DNA of 64,000 nucleotides, from positions 248,001-312,000 of the forward strand of contig NZ_BOOF01000005.1 in NCBI RefSeq assembly GCF_016863095.1. The letters run 5' to 3'. Below are positions 15,841 through 24,602 of this stretch, piece by piece. Position numbers and translations under genes: made by a program. Each line of letters opens with the position of its first letter. Position 1 is the stretch's first letter. The notes under the pieces are model-generated. The model had not been told where the DNA came from and searched no databases. It saw only the letters and a program-made list of their open reading frames with translations. This stretch comes from Microbispora siamensis (GTDB taxonomy: Bacteria; Actinomycetota; Actinomycetes; Streptosporangiales; Streptosporangiaceae).

Positions 15841-16581
15841 ATGACCAGCGACATACGCGGGCGCGGGCGCGCATCCGTCACCGCCCCGCCCGGATCGCAG
15901 GCGGCTCTCGACTACTACCTGATCATGTCCGCGGCCGGCCCGGACGGAGCCCCGGCCGAGGGACTCGTCGTCGAGGAGTTCGCGCTCACTGGCGACTTCA
16001 GGACGGTCGGCCTGGACACCGCCGGATGGACCGCGGCCGACGGCGCCTGGTGGAGTTCCGCGGCCTTCGGACGCGCGATGCGCGAGGATCCCGGCCTGCG
16101 CGCCCGGACCCGCGCGGTGAGCCGCTCCGAGGCCGAGGCCGCCTACCGCGGTCTCGGCGGGGGCGAACTGCCCGGCGAGACGCGGCTGCGTGCCCTTTTC
16201 CGGGACCACCAGCCTCTGCCGGACTCGCCTCCCCTGCGCCTCGGCCCGCCGCGGGTCCCTGACGGGTTCCAGGACACGCGGGTCTACCGCGTCCTGTTCG
16301 CCGGCGAGCCGCACCTGTCCCGCCTCGCGGACGTGGTGACGCTCGCCCGGGAGGCCGGCGACCCGCGGACCCGGATCATCGGCACGGGTGAGCTGCGCAC
16401 AGACCCGGACGTCTTCACCTGGGAGGTACGCCGGATCGGGCCCGGTATCGCCTGCTGCCTCGACCTCACGGCTCACCTGGGGACCGCGTCCTGTGAGGCC
16501 CTCGGGCCGCTGCTGCGGCGGTTGACGACGGCGATGCGCCACGCGGAACCGATCCCCGTTACCGTCGAGCGCTTCTGCTGA
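15841..16581 (+). CDS. Hypothetical protein, 246 residues
   Basis: I do not recognise a family. The protein is soluble by composition, with no signal peptide or membrane span. The central part is rich in Arg/Pro/Leu; the C-terminal third is the most ordered (VYRVLFAGEPHLSRLADVV and FTWEVRRIGPGIACCLDLT). ATG 15841 is preceded by GTAGGG; an in-frame GTG at 15832 would add three residues. It follows the laccase by 96 bases, with a possible terminator between, so co-transcription is uncertain. It converges on an SDR gene with a 27-base gap. Confidence 0.7.
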   Translation: MTSDIRGRGRASVTAPPGSQAALDYYLIMSAAGPDGAPAEGLVVEEFALTGDFRTVGLDTAGWTAADGAWWSSAAFGRAMREDPGLRARTRAVSRSEAEAAYRGLGGGELPGETRLRALFRDHQPLPDSPPLRLGPPRVPDGFQDTRVYRVLFAGEPHLSRLADVVTLAREAGDPRTRIIGTGELRTDPDVFTWEVRRIGPGIACCLDLTAHLGTASCEALGPLLRRLTTAMRHAEPIPVTVERFC

Positions 16582-16608
16582 GCGGCTCTGTCTCTTCGCG
16601 TACGCGAT

Positions 16609-17457
16609 TCAGCGGCGCACGGTTCTGCAGGCGGCGTCCGTGGAGAAGGTGCGGTCCCGCCCCGCCTCCAGTTCCGCGAGCCGATCCGTGAGCGCCTTGT
16701 GGATATGGGTGTAGGAGTCGCTGCCCAGAGCGACCCGTACGGGCGCGGGGTCCAGGTCCGCACAGCCGGCAATCGCCGCGGCCGTCTTGGCGAGGTCGCC
16801 GACGGACGGCAGCGCGGGGTCGCGGATGCCCCGGGTCAGCGCGGCCGGGCTGTCGTCGTAGGCGCTCATCGGTGCGGCGAGCCGCGAGCTCCCGTCCCGG
16901 AATCGGGTGCGCGCGCTGCCCGGCTCCACGATGGTCACACCGATGCCGAACGGGGCGACGTCCTTGGCCGTCGACTCCATGAAGCCCTCGATGCCCCACT
17001 TGCTCGCGTGATACACGGACGCGCCCGCGTTGGTGGCCTGACCGCCGTACGTGGAGACCTGGATGAGGCGGCCGCCACCCTGACGGCGTAGGTGAGGCAG
17101 CGCGGCGCGGGCCACCCGGATCGAGCCGAGCAGGTTCGTGTCGAGCTGGTGGACGATCTGCTCGTCGGTGAGTTCCTCGGCCGCGCCGAACAAGCCGTAC
17201 CCGGCGTTGTTGACGACCACGTCGATCCTGCCGAGGTCGGCGAACGCCCGGTCCACCACCTCCCGGATCGCGGGGGCGTCGGTCAGGTCGAGGCGGGCGA
17301 GCCACAGCCGGTCGCCGTACTCCGCCTTCAGGTCGTCCACCGCCTCCGTCCGCCGCACCGTCCCGGCGACGCGATCGCCGCGCCGGAGGAGCTGTTGCGT
17401 CATCTCCCGGCCGAAGCCGCTGCTCACCCCGGTTATCAGCCATGTACGCGCATCCAT
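16609..17457 (-). CDS. Short-chain dehydrogenase/reductase
   Basis: A 282-residue classical SDR. Cofactor motif TGVSSGFG is at residues 9-16, with NNAG near 88, a serine in QVSTYGG, and YHASK as the catalytic Tyr-x-x-x-Lys. RRTEAV after the second strand suggests NADP(H). The substrate is unknown. It is divergent from a TetR regulator, and both palindromic operators in the shared promoter region point to direct repression, a common arrangement for detoxifying reductases. Confidence 0.9.
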   Translation of the reverse strand: MDARTWLITGVSSGFGREMTQQLLRRGDRVAGTVRRTEAVDDLKAEYGDRLWLARLDLTDAPAIREVVDRAFADLGRIDVVVNNAGYGLFGAAEELTDEQIVHQLDTNLLGSIRVARAALPHLRRQGGGRLIQVSTYGGQATNAGASVYHASKWGIEGFMESTAKDVAPFGIGVTIVEPGSARTRFRDGSSRLAAPMSAYDDSPAALTRGIRDPALPSVGDLAKTAAAIAGCADLDPAPVRVALGSDSYTHIHKALTDRLAELEAGRDRTFSTDAACRTVRR

Positions 17458-17482
17458 CGTCGTAACCCTTTCCGAGTCCTAG

Positions 17483-17523
17483 CTAACTCGTTAGTTAGTC
17501 TACGCCTCGACCTAACCGGTTAG
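17483..17523. promoter_or_regulatory. Two TetR operators CTAAC-NN-GTTAG in the SDR/tetR promoter region
   Basis: CTAACTCGTTAG (17483-17494) and CTAACCGGTTAG (17512-17523) are two copies of the same palindrome, 29 bp apart centre to centre. The second lies in the spacer between a TCGACC -35-like hexamer (17507-17512) and the TAGGAT -10 (17531-17536) of the tetR gene. This fits autorepression and repression of the divergent SDR. Confidence 0.75.
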
Positions 17524-17530
17524 TCAAAGC

Positions 17531-17536
17531 TAGGAT
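17531..17536 (+). promoter_or_regulatory. -10 box of the tetR gene; leaderless start
   Basis: TAGGAT is followed by 6 bases and then the GTG at 17543, leaving no room for a ribosome-binding site, so the mRNA probably begins at the start codon. Confidence 0.5.
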
Positions 17537-17542
17537 GGCGCC

Positions 17543-18127
17543 GTGGCGACCGGTAACTCTGAGGCGACCAAGGCACGCATCCTCGAAGCGGCCAGGGACG
17601 AGTTCTCCGCCCACGGCATCGCCGGGGCGCGCGTCGACCGCATCGCCAAGGCGGCCGGCTGCAACAAGAACCTGCTCTACATCTACTTCCAGAGCAAGGA
17701 GACCCTGTTCGCCACCGTCCTGGAGCAGAACCTCCGACGGGTCTACGACGAGTTGCGGTTCACGCCCGACGACCTGCCCGGGTACGCGGCGCGGGTCTTC
17801 GACTTCGCGATGGCCAATCCCGGTCTGATGCGGCTTATGGCATGGGCAGGCCTGGAACAGGAGGCCGGCGACGTCGCCCTGCGCAACGCGGCGCAGAGCG
17901 CGAAGGTGGCGGCCATGGAGGCCGCGGCGCACGACGCGGACGGCCCGGGGGCGCGGCTCGCGCCGGAATTCCTGCTGACGGCCATCCTGGCGCTCGCCAC
18001 CGCCTGGTCGGCGGCGAGCCCCTTCGGCCCGCGACTCAGTCCCGGACTGGCCGCCGACCCCGCCACGCTGCGGGCCCAGATCGCCGACGCCGTGGCGGCG
18101 ATCGCCGCCGCCCGCACCGGCCCCTGA
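17543..18127 (+). CDS. TetR-family transcriptional regulator
   Basis: A 194-residue regulator with an N-terminal helix-turn-helix (residues about 10-55; DRIAKAAGCNKNLLYIYF) and an Ala-rich ligand-binding C-terminal domain. GTG 17543 is the only start that fits the -10 box. It is divergent from the SDR gene with twin CTAAC-NN-GTTAG operators between them, and most likely controls that pair. The inducer is unknown. Confidence 0.92.
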   Translation: MATGNSEATKARILEAARDEFSAHGIAGARVDRIAKAAGCNKNLLYIYFQSKETLFATVLEQNLRRVYDELRFTPDDLPGYAARVFDFAMANPGLMRLMAWAGLEQEAGDVALRNAAQSAKVAAMEAAAHDADGPGARLAPEFLLTAILALATAWSAASPFGPRLSPGLAADPATLRAQIADAVAAIAAARTGP

Positions 18128-18190
18128 TCACCCGGTGCCGCCTTCGGGGTCTGCGGCTGTACGGTGCGTGATTCCGGCGAGGACGACCGG

Positions 18191-18988
18191 TCAGGCCAGT
18201 GGGAGCCGGACGACGAACGCCGCACCGCCGGCGGGCGACTGCTCCACGTGCACCTGGCCCTCGTGGCCGTACGCGATGTTCCGCACGATGGCCAGGCCGA
18301 GGCCGGTCCCACCGCGATCGCGGGAGCGGGCGGCGTCGAGGCGGGTGAAGCGGTCGAAGATGCGCTCCCGATCCTCCTTCCCGATCCCGTCGCCGTCGTC
18401 GGCCACGACGAGCTCCGCGGTGTCGGCCGTACGCCGGACCTGGACGAACACGACTGTCTTGGCGTGTCGCTGCGCGTTGTCGAGCAGTTCGGAGAGCATT
18501 CGCCGGAGTCGCCCGTCCAGGCCGCGTACCAGAATCCCGGGAACGGCCTGCATCTTCACGTCGACCCTGTCGGTGCGCCGGGCCAGTTCGCTCTGTACGA
18601 GATCCCCGAGGTCCAGCAGGGCCGGTTCGGCCGGCTGCGCGGCGGCCTGAAGCTGGGCCAGCAGGTAGAGGTCGTCCACCAGCGCCTGCAGCCGTTCCAC
18701 GTCGTTGAGCGCCCGTTCGAGCAGGTCGTCCACGTCGATCTCGCTGGGGTGCAGCCGGGCCTCCTCCAACTGCGCCCGCAGTCCCGCGATCGGGGTGCGC
18801 AGTTCGTGCGACACGTCGGCCTCGAATCGTCGCTGCCAGTCGATGGCCCGATACAGCTTGCCGCACATGCTGTCGATGCCGTGCTTGATGCTGCGCTCCA
18901 GCTCATCGAGTTCGCCAAGGCATTCACGGAGGTGGCGGAGCGATGTCACATCTGTGAGGTGCCCTGCCCCGTCCGCGCCGATTCCCAT
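18191..18988 (-). CDS. Sensor-less histidine kinase (HisKA-HATPase), probably truncated
   Basis: A 265-residue kinase core. It has a HisKA helix with the phospho-acceptor (DVSHELRTPI), N-box LSELLDNAQRHA, G1 DDGDGIG and G2 GGTGLGL. Members of this family, such as the one at 35454-36803 in this window, have a membrane sensor and HAMP domain of about 200 residues in front; here only a short non-membrane stretch remains. No response regulator is adjacent. No ribosome site precedes ATG 18988, and the DNA beyond it changes character. I read this as the 3' remainder of a larger gene, possibly still expressed; a cytosolic kinase is the alternative. Confidence 0.65.
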   Translation of the reverse strand: MGIGADGAGHLTDVTSLRHLRECLGELDELERSIKHGIDSMCGKLYRAIDWQRRFEADVSHELRTPIAGLRAQLEEARLHPSEIDVDDLLERALNDVERLQALVDDLYLLAQLQAAAQPAEPALLDLGDLVQSELARRTDRVDVKMQAVPGILVRGLDGRLRRMLSELLDNAQRHAKTVVFVQVRRTADTAELVVADDGDGIGKEDRERIFDRFTRLDAARSRDRGGTGLGLAIVRNIAYGHEGQVHVEQSPAGGAAFVVRLPLA

Positions 18989-19123
18989 GGACAGCTAAAA
19001 TCAGCACATAGGACTTTGTTTCCGGCGCGAGCTACAGGAATCGGCAGGCCGTAGCCATTCGTGTCCCGGACCTCTCCTGGAAAAGGATTGACCAGTCGGG
19101 GCTGGTGACGAAAGATTATCGGC

Positions 19124-19291
19124 ATGACGCTTCCCCAGCGCCAAACTCGGCGCTCTCTGCATGCGCTGGTGAAGCTGGTCGTGGTGGCTCTCTTGCTGGG
19201 CGCCGCGATCGGAGGAGGCATTTTCTTGGCGCTGCCGCTGCTGTGGCATGCGCTGTGGGGCGAGGGACCGGCGATGTTCCTGCCGGACTAG
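19124..19291 (+). CDS. Small single-span membrane protein, 55 residues
   Basis: ATG 19124 to TAG 19291. The sequence has a basic start (QRQTRRSLH), a long hydrophobic core of about 30 residues (LVVVALLLGAAIGGGIFLAL) and a short tail ending MFLPD. The positive-inside bias and clean hydrophobic block look like a real small membrane protein. No Shine-Dalgarno sequence is evident. TTGACC (19088-19093) with AAAGAT 17 bases later could be a promoter. No known family. It lies beyond the truncated kinase, divergent from it. Confidence 0.4.
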   Translation: MTLPQRQTRRSLHALVKLVVVALLLGAAIGGGIFLALPLLWHALWGEGPAMFLPD

Positions 19292-19461
19292 CCGTAGACG
19301 GTCAGATTGCGCACGACGTCCGAACTCCCTGACACCCTGGTTGCGAGCGGGAGCCAGCGACGAGGGAACGCTCCGCGACCTGGTCGGCGGATCGCGCCGT
19401 CTGCTGAAGACGTTCACGCTCGTGCACGGGTGTCAAAGGACGTTGCCGGACAGTTCGTCAC
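19292..19461. other. 170 bp with no supported feature
   Basis: Short frames exist on both strands but none has coding character. This belongs to the disordered stretch between the truncated kinase and the VOC gene. Confidence 0.4.
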
Positions 19462-19758
19462 TCAGTGCGTGCCGCTGGAACACGCGGAGCGGAGAATGGC
19501 GAAAATGGTGTCGATCGACTCTCGCGCTTCCTGACGTTCGCGGGGATTCACCCAACCAGACCAGTAGTAGCCCTCTGGAGACACGGCCACTTCCAACGCC
19601 TCCGTTGCCTCGGCTAAAAAGCCGATTCCAAGAGGCTTGGGCAACCACTCCTCGATCGGATAGCCCTCATGCCACGAGATCGCTCTGCCGGCGGACCTCA
19701 AGTTCCCATCTTCCCCTCTCGCTTCTTGAGGCGGATTAGCGCGCACCGCTGAGGCCAC
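19462..19758 (-). CDS. Hypothetical small protein, 98 residues or less
   Basis: The C-terminal 65 residues look coding (aromatic and charged residues evenly spaced: EEWLPKPLGIGFL, GYYWSGWVNP, a terminal helix). The first 30 residues from GTG 19758 are poor, with no ribosome site, so the true start is unclear and the gene may be a truncated remnant. I recognise no family. Base composition is lower in GC than the flanking core genes. Confidence 0.35.
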   Translation of the reverse strand: MASAVRANPPQEARGEDGNLRSAGRAISWHEGYPIEEWLPKPLGIGFLAEATEALEVAVSPEGYYWSGWVNPRERQEARESIDTIFAILRSACSSGTH

Positions 19759-19803
19759 CGGTCGCGCCTACGCAGGGGCCTGTCTCGGGATCTGTTCGCG
19801 CTA

Positions 19804-20523
19804 TCGCGGGGTCAGAACGCAGAACTCGTGGCCGTCGGGATCGGCCATGACCACCCAGCTGACCTCGCCCTGACCGATGTCGATGCGCGTCGCCCCGAGA
19901 GAGATGAGACGGTCGACCTCCGCTTGCTGATCACCGTCGGCCGGCGGAGCGAGGTCGAAATGCAGCCGCTCCTTCCCGGTCTTCGGATTGAGCGGCGGAC
20001 CACCCCAGGTGATCTTCGGACCGCCGTGCGGCGAGCGGATCGCGGTCTCCTGGTCCTGATCCCAGACCAACGGCCAGCCCAGCGCTTCGCTCCAGAAGTA
20101 CCCGGCCTCCTGCGAACCGTCGCAGGCAAGCGCACCGATGAATCCGCAGTCGGCGAGGAATTTGTTGTCCGGCCCGATGACGCAGAACTCGTTGCCTTCG
20201 GGGTCCGCGAGCACGACATGGTCCTCGTCCGGGCGTTGACCGATGTCGATGTGCCGGGCGCCGAGCTCGAGCGCCCTCGCCACCGTCTGCTGCTGGTCCT
20301 CGATGGACGTGCTCGTCAGATCGAAGTGCATCTGGTTCTGGCCAACCTTCTGCTCCTGACTCGGAAGAAATCGGATCCGGAACCCCGTGTCATCGCTCGG
20401 CAGGAGCGCGATGCCGTCCTGGGGGTCGTCGGCCATCTCCCAGCCCAGGACGCCGGCCCAGAAACGCGCGAGACGGAGCGGATCATGCGCATCGAAGCAG
20501 AGCGCGACGAGGTGACAAGTCAT
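19804..20523 (-). CDS. VOC-family (glyoxalase-like) protein with two domains
   Basis: A 239-residue protein made of two vicinal-oxygen-chelate modules. Each starts with a strand followed by ARFWAGVLGWEM or GYFWSEALGWPL and ends with DPEGNEFCV or DPDGHEFCV, with HFDL in each. The Glu/His positions that bind metal in the superfamily are conserved, but the substrate cannot be told; relatives include fosfomycin/bleomycin resistance proteins and many unassigned enzymes. ATG 20523 is set by AGGAGG 10 bases upstream; the GTG at 20535 overlaps that site and is rejected. Confidence 0.85.
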
Positions 20524-20766
20524 TCCGCTCCGCACCTCCTTTGCTGAAGACAGGGCACGCCGTCCGCGCCCAAAGGGAGATCAACGCTAGGCGCTCGGCA
20601 TCCCGCCACGCGAACCAATTTCGGTGGCCTGACCTACAAGGACTGCTCAGCGTCGTTCGCTGTAGTTCGCGGCCGTGGTCCCCCAGCCGGCCACCTACCG
20701 CGGTGCCGAGCTGAACAGGCGAGTGCTCGTAGGCTGCCTCTCACACGCGATGGGCAGGAGGCTGAG

Positions 20767-21438
20767 GTGGCCGAGACGACGCTAGCCGAGGTGATGGCCG
20801 AGCTGGCCGAGCTCGAGGACCCGAGGGCACGCGAGGTGAACGAGAAACACGGCGACGATCACGGGGTGAACCTCAGCAAGCTGCGCGCGCTCGCGAAGCG
20901 GCTGAAGACGCAGCAGGAGCTCGCGTGCCGGCTCTGGGAGACCGGTGACACCGCGGCGAGACTGCTGGCGATCCTGATCTGCCGCCCGAAGGCGTTCGAG
21001 CGTGACGAGTTGGACGTCATGGTGCGCGTGGCGCGCACACCCAAAGTGCACGACTGGCTCGTGAACTACGTGGTGAAGAAGAACCCGCACTCCGAAGAGC
21101 TGCGCCTGGCCTGGTTCGCAGATCCGGATCCGGTGGTCGCGAGTGCCGGCTGGGCGCTGACCACCGAGCGCGTGGCCAAGAAGCCTGAGGGCCTCGACCT
21201 CGCTGGACTGCTCGACGCCATCGAGGCGGAGATGAAAGACGCCCCAGATCGCCTGCAGTGGGCGATGAACCACTGCCTGGCTCAGATCGGGATCGAGCAC
21301 GCCGAGCACCGCGCCCGTGCGATCGGCATCGGTGAGCGCCTGGAGGTGCTCAAGGACTACCCGACTTCGCCTGGATGCACGTCTCCATTCGCGCCCATCT
21401 GGATCACCGAGATGGTGCGCCGACAGCACGATACGTAG
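20767..21438 (+). CDS. AlkD-like DNA alkylation repair protein
   Basis: A 223-residue helical-repeat protein. The run of paired helices and the segments ACRLWETGDTAARLLAI and DWLVNYVVKKNPHS resemble the DNA alkylation repair (AlkD/AlkC, HEAT-like) family, whose members excise N3- and N7-alkylpurines. GTG 20767 follows AGGAGG with good spacing. It ends about 100 bases before a broken ISL3 transposase. Family confidence is good; catalytic competence was not checked residue by residue. Confidence 0.75.
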   Translation: MAETTLAEVMAELAELEDPRAREVNEKHGDDHGVNLSKLRALAKRLKTQQELACRLWETGDTAARLLAILICRPKAFERDELDVMVRVARTPKVHDWLVNYVVKKNPHSEELRLAWFADPDPVVASAGWALTTERVAKKPEGLDLAGLLDAIEAEMKDAPDRLQWAMNHCLAQIGIEHAEHRARAIGIGERLEVLKDYPTSPGCTSPFAPIWITEMVRRQHDT

Positions 21439-21539
21439 GAAGGTCCACGCTCACGCCCGTGCCGCCACTCCCTCGGAACGCGGCACCCGATACGAACCGG
21501 TACGCCGCCTCCGGCTGGAGAGCACGCGGGACCTGTCCG

Positions 21540-22170
21540 ACTCAATTGCAGGGCGATGTAGTCGGTCAGATTCCGGAAGCCGAGCGCCGAGCCGCGTACG
21601 TGTTCCAGCCGTCCGTTGATCGCCTCCGTAGGGCCGTTGGACGTACCGGGTCGGTCGAAGTAGGCGAGCGTCGGCGGCCCGATTCTTCGATATCCGGCCG
21701 AGCGTGACCAGCTCGGTCAGCGCGCGAGGACCACCGCTGCTGAGCGAGGTGATCAGTTGCTGCATAGCTTGCGGCCGGCGCCGCGGTCGGGTTCGCGGTA
21801 GGCGGTGATCATCTGCTGGTAGATGCCCCAGGTGGCTTCGACCTGCAGGTGGTCCTCGTTGGCGAACAGCTCCTCGAGGCGGGTCTTCTGCTCGTCGGTG
21901 AGCAGGTCGGCGCCGGTGTGCAGCGTGCGTCGGGACTTGTAGAGCGGGTCGCCGGCTCGGCCGCGGTGTCCGCAGGTGGCGAGCTGGATCCGGCGTCGGC
22001 AGCGGTCCAGTGCGTCGCCGGCGAGGCGGACGACGTGGAACGGGTCCATGACCGCGACCGCGTCTGCAGTTCCTCGGTGGTGGCGGTCGGGAGGCCTCGA
22101 CCTTTACCCGGCCACCGACCACGCCCCCTCTGCCGGGCCCCCCAGAACTCATGCTGGACGTCCAACGCGT
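21540..22170 (-). pseudogene. ISL3-family transposase remnant (frameshifted)
   Basis: Pieces of an ISL3 DDE transposase C-terminal half lie in different frames on the minus strand. MDPFHVVRLAGDALDRCRRR and LYKSRRTLHTGADLLTDEQ are in frame 21753-22049. After a shift near 21,775 the match continues with QQLITSLSSGGPRALTELVTLGR, and later with the degraded equivalent of the GPTEAINGRLEHLRG motif. The N-terminal half and the ends of the element are missing. It cannot be active. It marks the 18-22 kb stretch as a site of past insertion and decay. Confidence 0.8.
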
Positions 22171-22276
22171 CAAGCGAGCAGGGCGATGACCCGGCAGCAC
22201 CTCGGATGCATCAGCGATCCATCGAAGATCATTGACACGAGGATGGTGCACCAGTGAGCACGCTGCCCGCCTGAAG

Positions 22277-23038
22277 TCAGACGGGCTGGCCGATCGGACG
22301 GATCGTCACCGTGTTGAGGTCGACGCCTGCCGGCTGGTCGAGCGCGAAGCCGATCGCCTCGGCCACCGAATCCGGGCTCATCGCGATGGGGGGAGCCTGG
22401 CCGTGCCAGAACGCGGTGTCGATCATGCCGGGGTTCACGACCGTGACTCCGATGCCGCGGGTCGTGGCGTGCAGGCGGAGGTTCTCGGCGAAGCCGACCA
22501 CTGCCCACTTCGTGGCGGAGTAGAGGTTGCCCGGGCTGTTCTTGATTCCGGCCACGCTGCCGATGAGCACCAGCCGGCCGCGGGACTGCTCGAGGTGGGG
22601 CAGGGTCGCCTTGGCCAGCAGAGCCGGTCCGAGCACGTTGGCGAGTACCATCGGTGCCCACAGCTCCGGATCGCCGCCGTCGATGACACCGGCACCGCCC
22701 GTCCGGAAGTGATCCGCGGACGCGCCGCCTGCGTTCGCGATTGCCGCGTCGAGCGACCCGAAGCGCTCCACCGTGCTGGTGACCGCCGTGTTCGTGGAGT
22801 CCCAGTCGGAGGCATCTGCTACCAGGCCCAGGACGCGGTCCGCGTAGCCGACTTCGTCGAGGAAGGCCTTGAGCCGACCTGGGTCGCGCCCGGTGACGGC
22901 CACCCGGTGGCCACGCACGAGCAGGAGCCGGGCGGTCGCGGCGCCGATCCCGCTCGTGCCACCGGTGATCAGGACCGTCTTTCCAGCGACCGGCGATGCG
23001 GCCGAGTCGGTGAGTGTGTCAGTGAGTGAGGTGTTCAT
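22277..23038 (-). CDS. Short-chain dehydrogenase/reductase
   Basis: A 253-residue SDR. Its cofactor motif is TGGTSGIG; IANAGG replaces the usual NNAG; the catalytic set is IGSVAGIKNSPGNLYSATKWA (Ser, Tyr, Lys). ATG 23038 is preferred: the longer frame to 23113 adds a stretch with no SDR similarity. It is divergent from an MmyB-type regulator, which probably controls it. The substrate is unknown. Confidence 0.9.
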   Translation of the reverse strand: MNTSLTDTLTDSAASPVAGKTVLITGGTSGIGAATARLLLVRGHRVAVTGRDPGRLKAFLDEVGYADRVLGLVADASDWDSTNTAVTSTVERFGSLDAAIANAGGASADHFRTGGAGVIDGGDPELWAPMVLANVLGPALLAKATLPHLEQSRGRLVLIGSVAGIKNSPGNLYSATKWAVVGFAENLRLHATTRGIGVTVVNPGMIDTAFWHGQAPPIAMSPDSVAEAIGFALDQPAGVDLNTVTIRPIGQPV

Positions 23039-23105
23039 GGCGTCCACTCTGTGGCGCGGCGCGGGCCCGCGACAGTTGCTGCCAAAGGTGGGGACGACAT
23101 CCCCT

Positions 23106-23120
23106 GGCGCCAACGGCGCC
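23106..23120. promoter_or_regulatory. GGCGCC-AAC-GGCGCC inverted repeat between SDR and regulator
   Basis: Two GGCGCC words separated by three bases lie in the 101-base divergent promoter region, 20 bases before the regulator's ATG. It is a possible operator, but such GC-only repeats also arise by chance in this DNA. Confidence 0.35.
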
Positions 23121-23139
23121 GCCCAGGGAGGCTGTGCCT

Positions 23140-24003
23140 ATGTCGAAGACGAGGTACTCCGAACTCGGTGGCTTCCTGCGTTCGCGACGCGAGCGGATCC
23201 GCCCCGAGGAGGTCGGGCTCGCGCCCGGCCCGCGGCGTCGCGTCCCCGGTCTGCGTCGTGACGAGGTCGCCGTTCTGGCCGGTGCCTCGGTGGAGTACTA
23301 CACCGAGCTCGAGCGCGGTTCCGGCTCGCAGCCCTCCGACCAGATGCTCGCCGCGCTCGCCCGCGCCCTGCGCCTCAGTCGCGACGAACGCGACCATCTG
23401 TACCGGTTGGCGAACCGCCCGATCCCGCACCAGGGCGGGACGGCGTCACACGTCCACCCCGCGATGCTCGACCTGCTGACACGGATCGACGGGACCCCGG
23501 CGATGGTGAGCACCGACCTGCACACCGTTCTGGTCCAGAACCCGCTCGCCATCGCGATGCTCGGCGACCTGTCCGCGCACCACGGCCGCGCGGCGAGCTT
23601 CATCTACCGATGGTTCACCGACCCGGCCTCGCGGCAGATCTACCCGCAGGAGGACCTCGCCCCACAGTCACGCTCGTTCGTTGCCGACCTGCGCGCGGCA
23701 GTCGGGCGACGCAGCCCAGGCGACGCCGAGGCGACCAAGCTGGTGGACGAGTTGCTGCAGCAGTCGCCGGAGTTCCAGGCGCTTTGGGCCGACCAGGACG
23801 TGGAGGTGCGCAGAGACGAGCGCAAGCGGATCGTCCACCCCGCCGTCGGCATGCTCGACCTCAACTGCCTCAGCCTCTTCAGCGAGGACGGCCGCCAGCG
23901 GTTGCTCTGGTTCACCCCACGCGCCGGGACCGACACCGCCGAGAAGCTCGCGCTGCTGACCGTCGTGGGCACACAGGCGATGCAAACCGAACCAGCCCGA
24001 TGA
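23140..24003 (+). CDS. XRE-type regulator with MmyB-like ligand domain
   Basis: A 287-residue protein. Residues about 5-75 are a Cro/C1 helix-turn-helix (LGGFLRSRRERI, RVPGLRRDEVAVLAGASVEYYTELE). Residues about 100-270 are the MmyB-like PAS-type domain (DLHTVLVQNPLAIAMLG, WFTDPASRQIYP). ATG 23140 has AGGGAGG upstream. This family is commonly divergent from an SDR gene, as here, and is thought to sense a small molecule or fatty acid and regulate the reductase. Confidence 0.92.
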   Translation: MSKTRYSELGGFLRSRRERIRPEEVGLAPGPRRRVPGLRRDEVAVLAGASVEYYTELERGSGSQPSDQMLAALARALRLSRDERDHLYRLANRPIPHQGGTASHVHPAMLDLLTRIDGTPAMVSTDLHTVLVQNPLAIAMLGDLSAHHGRAASFIYRWFTDPASRQIYPQEDLAPQSRSFVADLRAAVGRRSPGDAEATKLVDELLQQSPEFQALWADQDVEVRRDERKRIVHPAVGMLDLNCLSLFSEDGRQRLLWFTPRAGTDTAEKLALLTVVGTQAMQTEPAR

Positions 24004-24287
24004 ACCGATCGAGAAGGTACCGCTCGAGCGATAGACCCGACCGGCCGATCGTCACCGCCTAGCGCCGCTAGCCCTGGTGCGTGATGCCGCTGTCGGACCA
24101 GACACAGGTGGCGTCTGCACGGCACTCATCGGCCGGCCCAGATCTACACCCTCACTGCGAAGAGCCCGCAAATGACCTGAGGTAACGCTTCCGTTCCTTG
24201 TCATCCGCCTGCCAGCGTTTTCCGAGCGTGTGTGCCCCCAAAGCGCCCCCGATCGGGTTTCGCTAGCACGCCACCTCGCGGTGAGTC
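24004..24287. other. Intergenic stretch holding the first copy of a 78 bp imperfect repeat
   Basis: No gene is seen. The right part (24175-24252) is similar to 26465-26540. GC content falls noticeably from here to about 27.2 kb. Confidence 0.5.
24175..24252 (+). repeat. Imperfect direct repeat, copy A
   Basis: Alignable with 26465-26540 at roughly 75-80 % by eye with two small gaps. Shared blocks include ACCTG, AACGCTT, TTGTCATC, TGCCAGCG, GTGCCCCCAAAG and GCCCGA. Similar GTGCCCC-rich repeats are often found beside actinomycete integration sites. The role here is inferred. Confidence 0.65.
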
Positions 24288-24602
24288 TTAGGGCGTAGAA
24301 CTCGGAGGAAGAGTGAGCCTGATCCTCACCTGATGGTTGTGCTCAGCATGCCATATGACCTCGCCGCTAACCTGGGCGTGCAGGCGGGGAAGGTCGGAGC
24401 CCGAAGGTAGAGCTGTGATCTCAGCAAGGCCAACGGCATCCGGGACACCGTCTATCTTGAGGAACACTCCGAAGGGCTGCCGGCCGATGACGGTTCCCGT
24501 CACCAGGCTTCCGATCGGCAGGCTTATGCACGTGGCAAGCCAGGCTTCCTCGGCTCTCTTACTGTCCGCGGCGTAGTCCGGAGGCCATGAGTACTCGTTC
24601 AT
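24288..24602 (-). CDS. Small S1-type RNA-binding domain protein
   Basis: A 104-residue protein whose C-terminal 75 residues look like one S1/OB-fold domain: SLVTGTVIGRQPFGVFLKID, then LAEITALPSGSDLPRLHAQVSG and a final strand HQVRIRLTL. ATG 24602 is chosen because the fold starts soon after; an in-frame GTG at 24674 is possible and neither has a clear ribosome site. S1 domains bind single-stranded RNA. The gene lies alone in the lower-GC accessory stretch between repeat A and the first CATGTGCCC element. Its cellular role is unknown. Confidence 0.6.
   Translation of the reverse strand: MNEYSWPPDYAADSKRAEEAWLATCISLPIGSLVTGTVIGRQPFGVFLKIDGVPDAVGLAEITALPSGSDLPRLHAQVSGEVIWHAEHNHQVRIRLTLPPSSTP

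Noticed and set aside
21753-22049. Intact 98-residue gene
   Set aside because: It is only one frame of a frameshifted ISL3 transposase; the flanking frames carry the adjoining parts.
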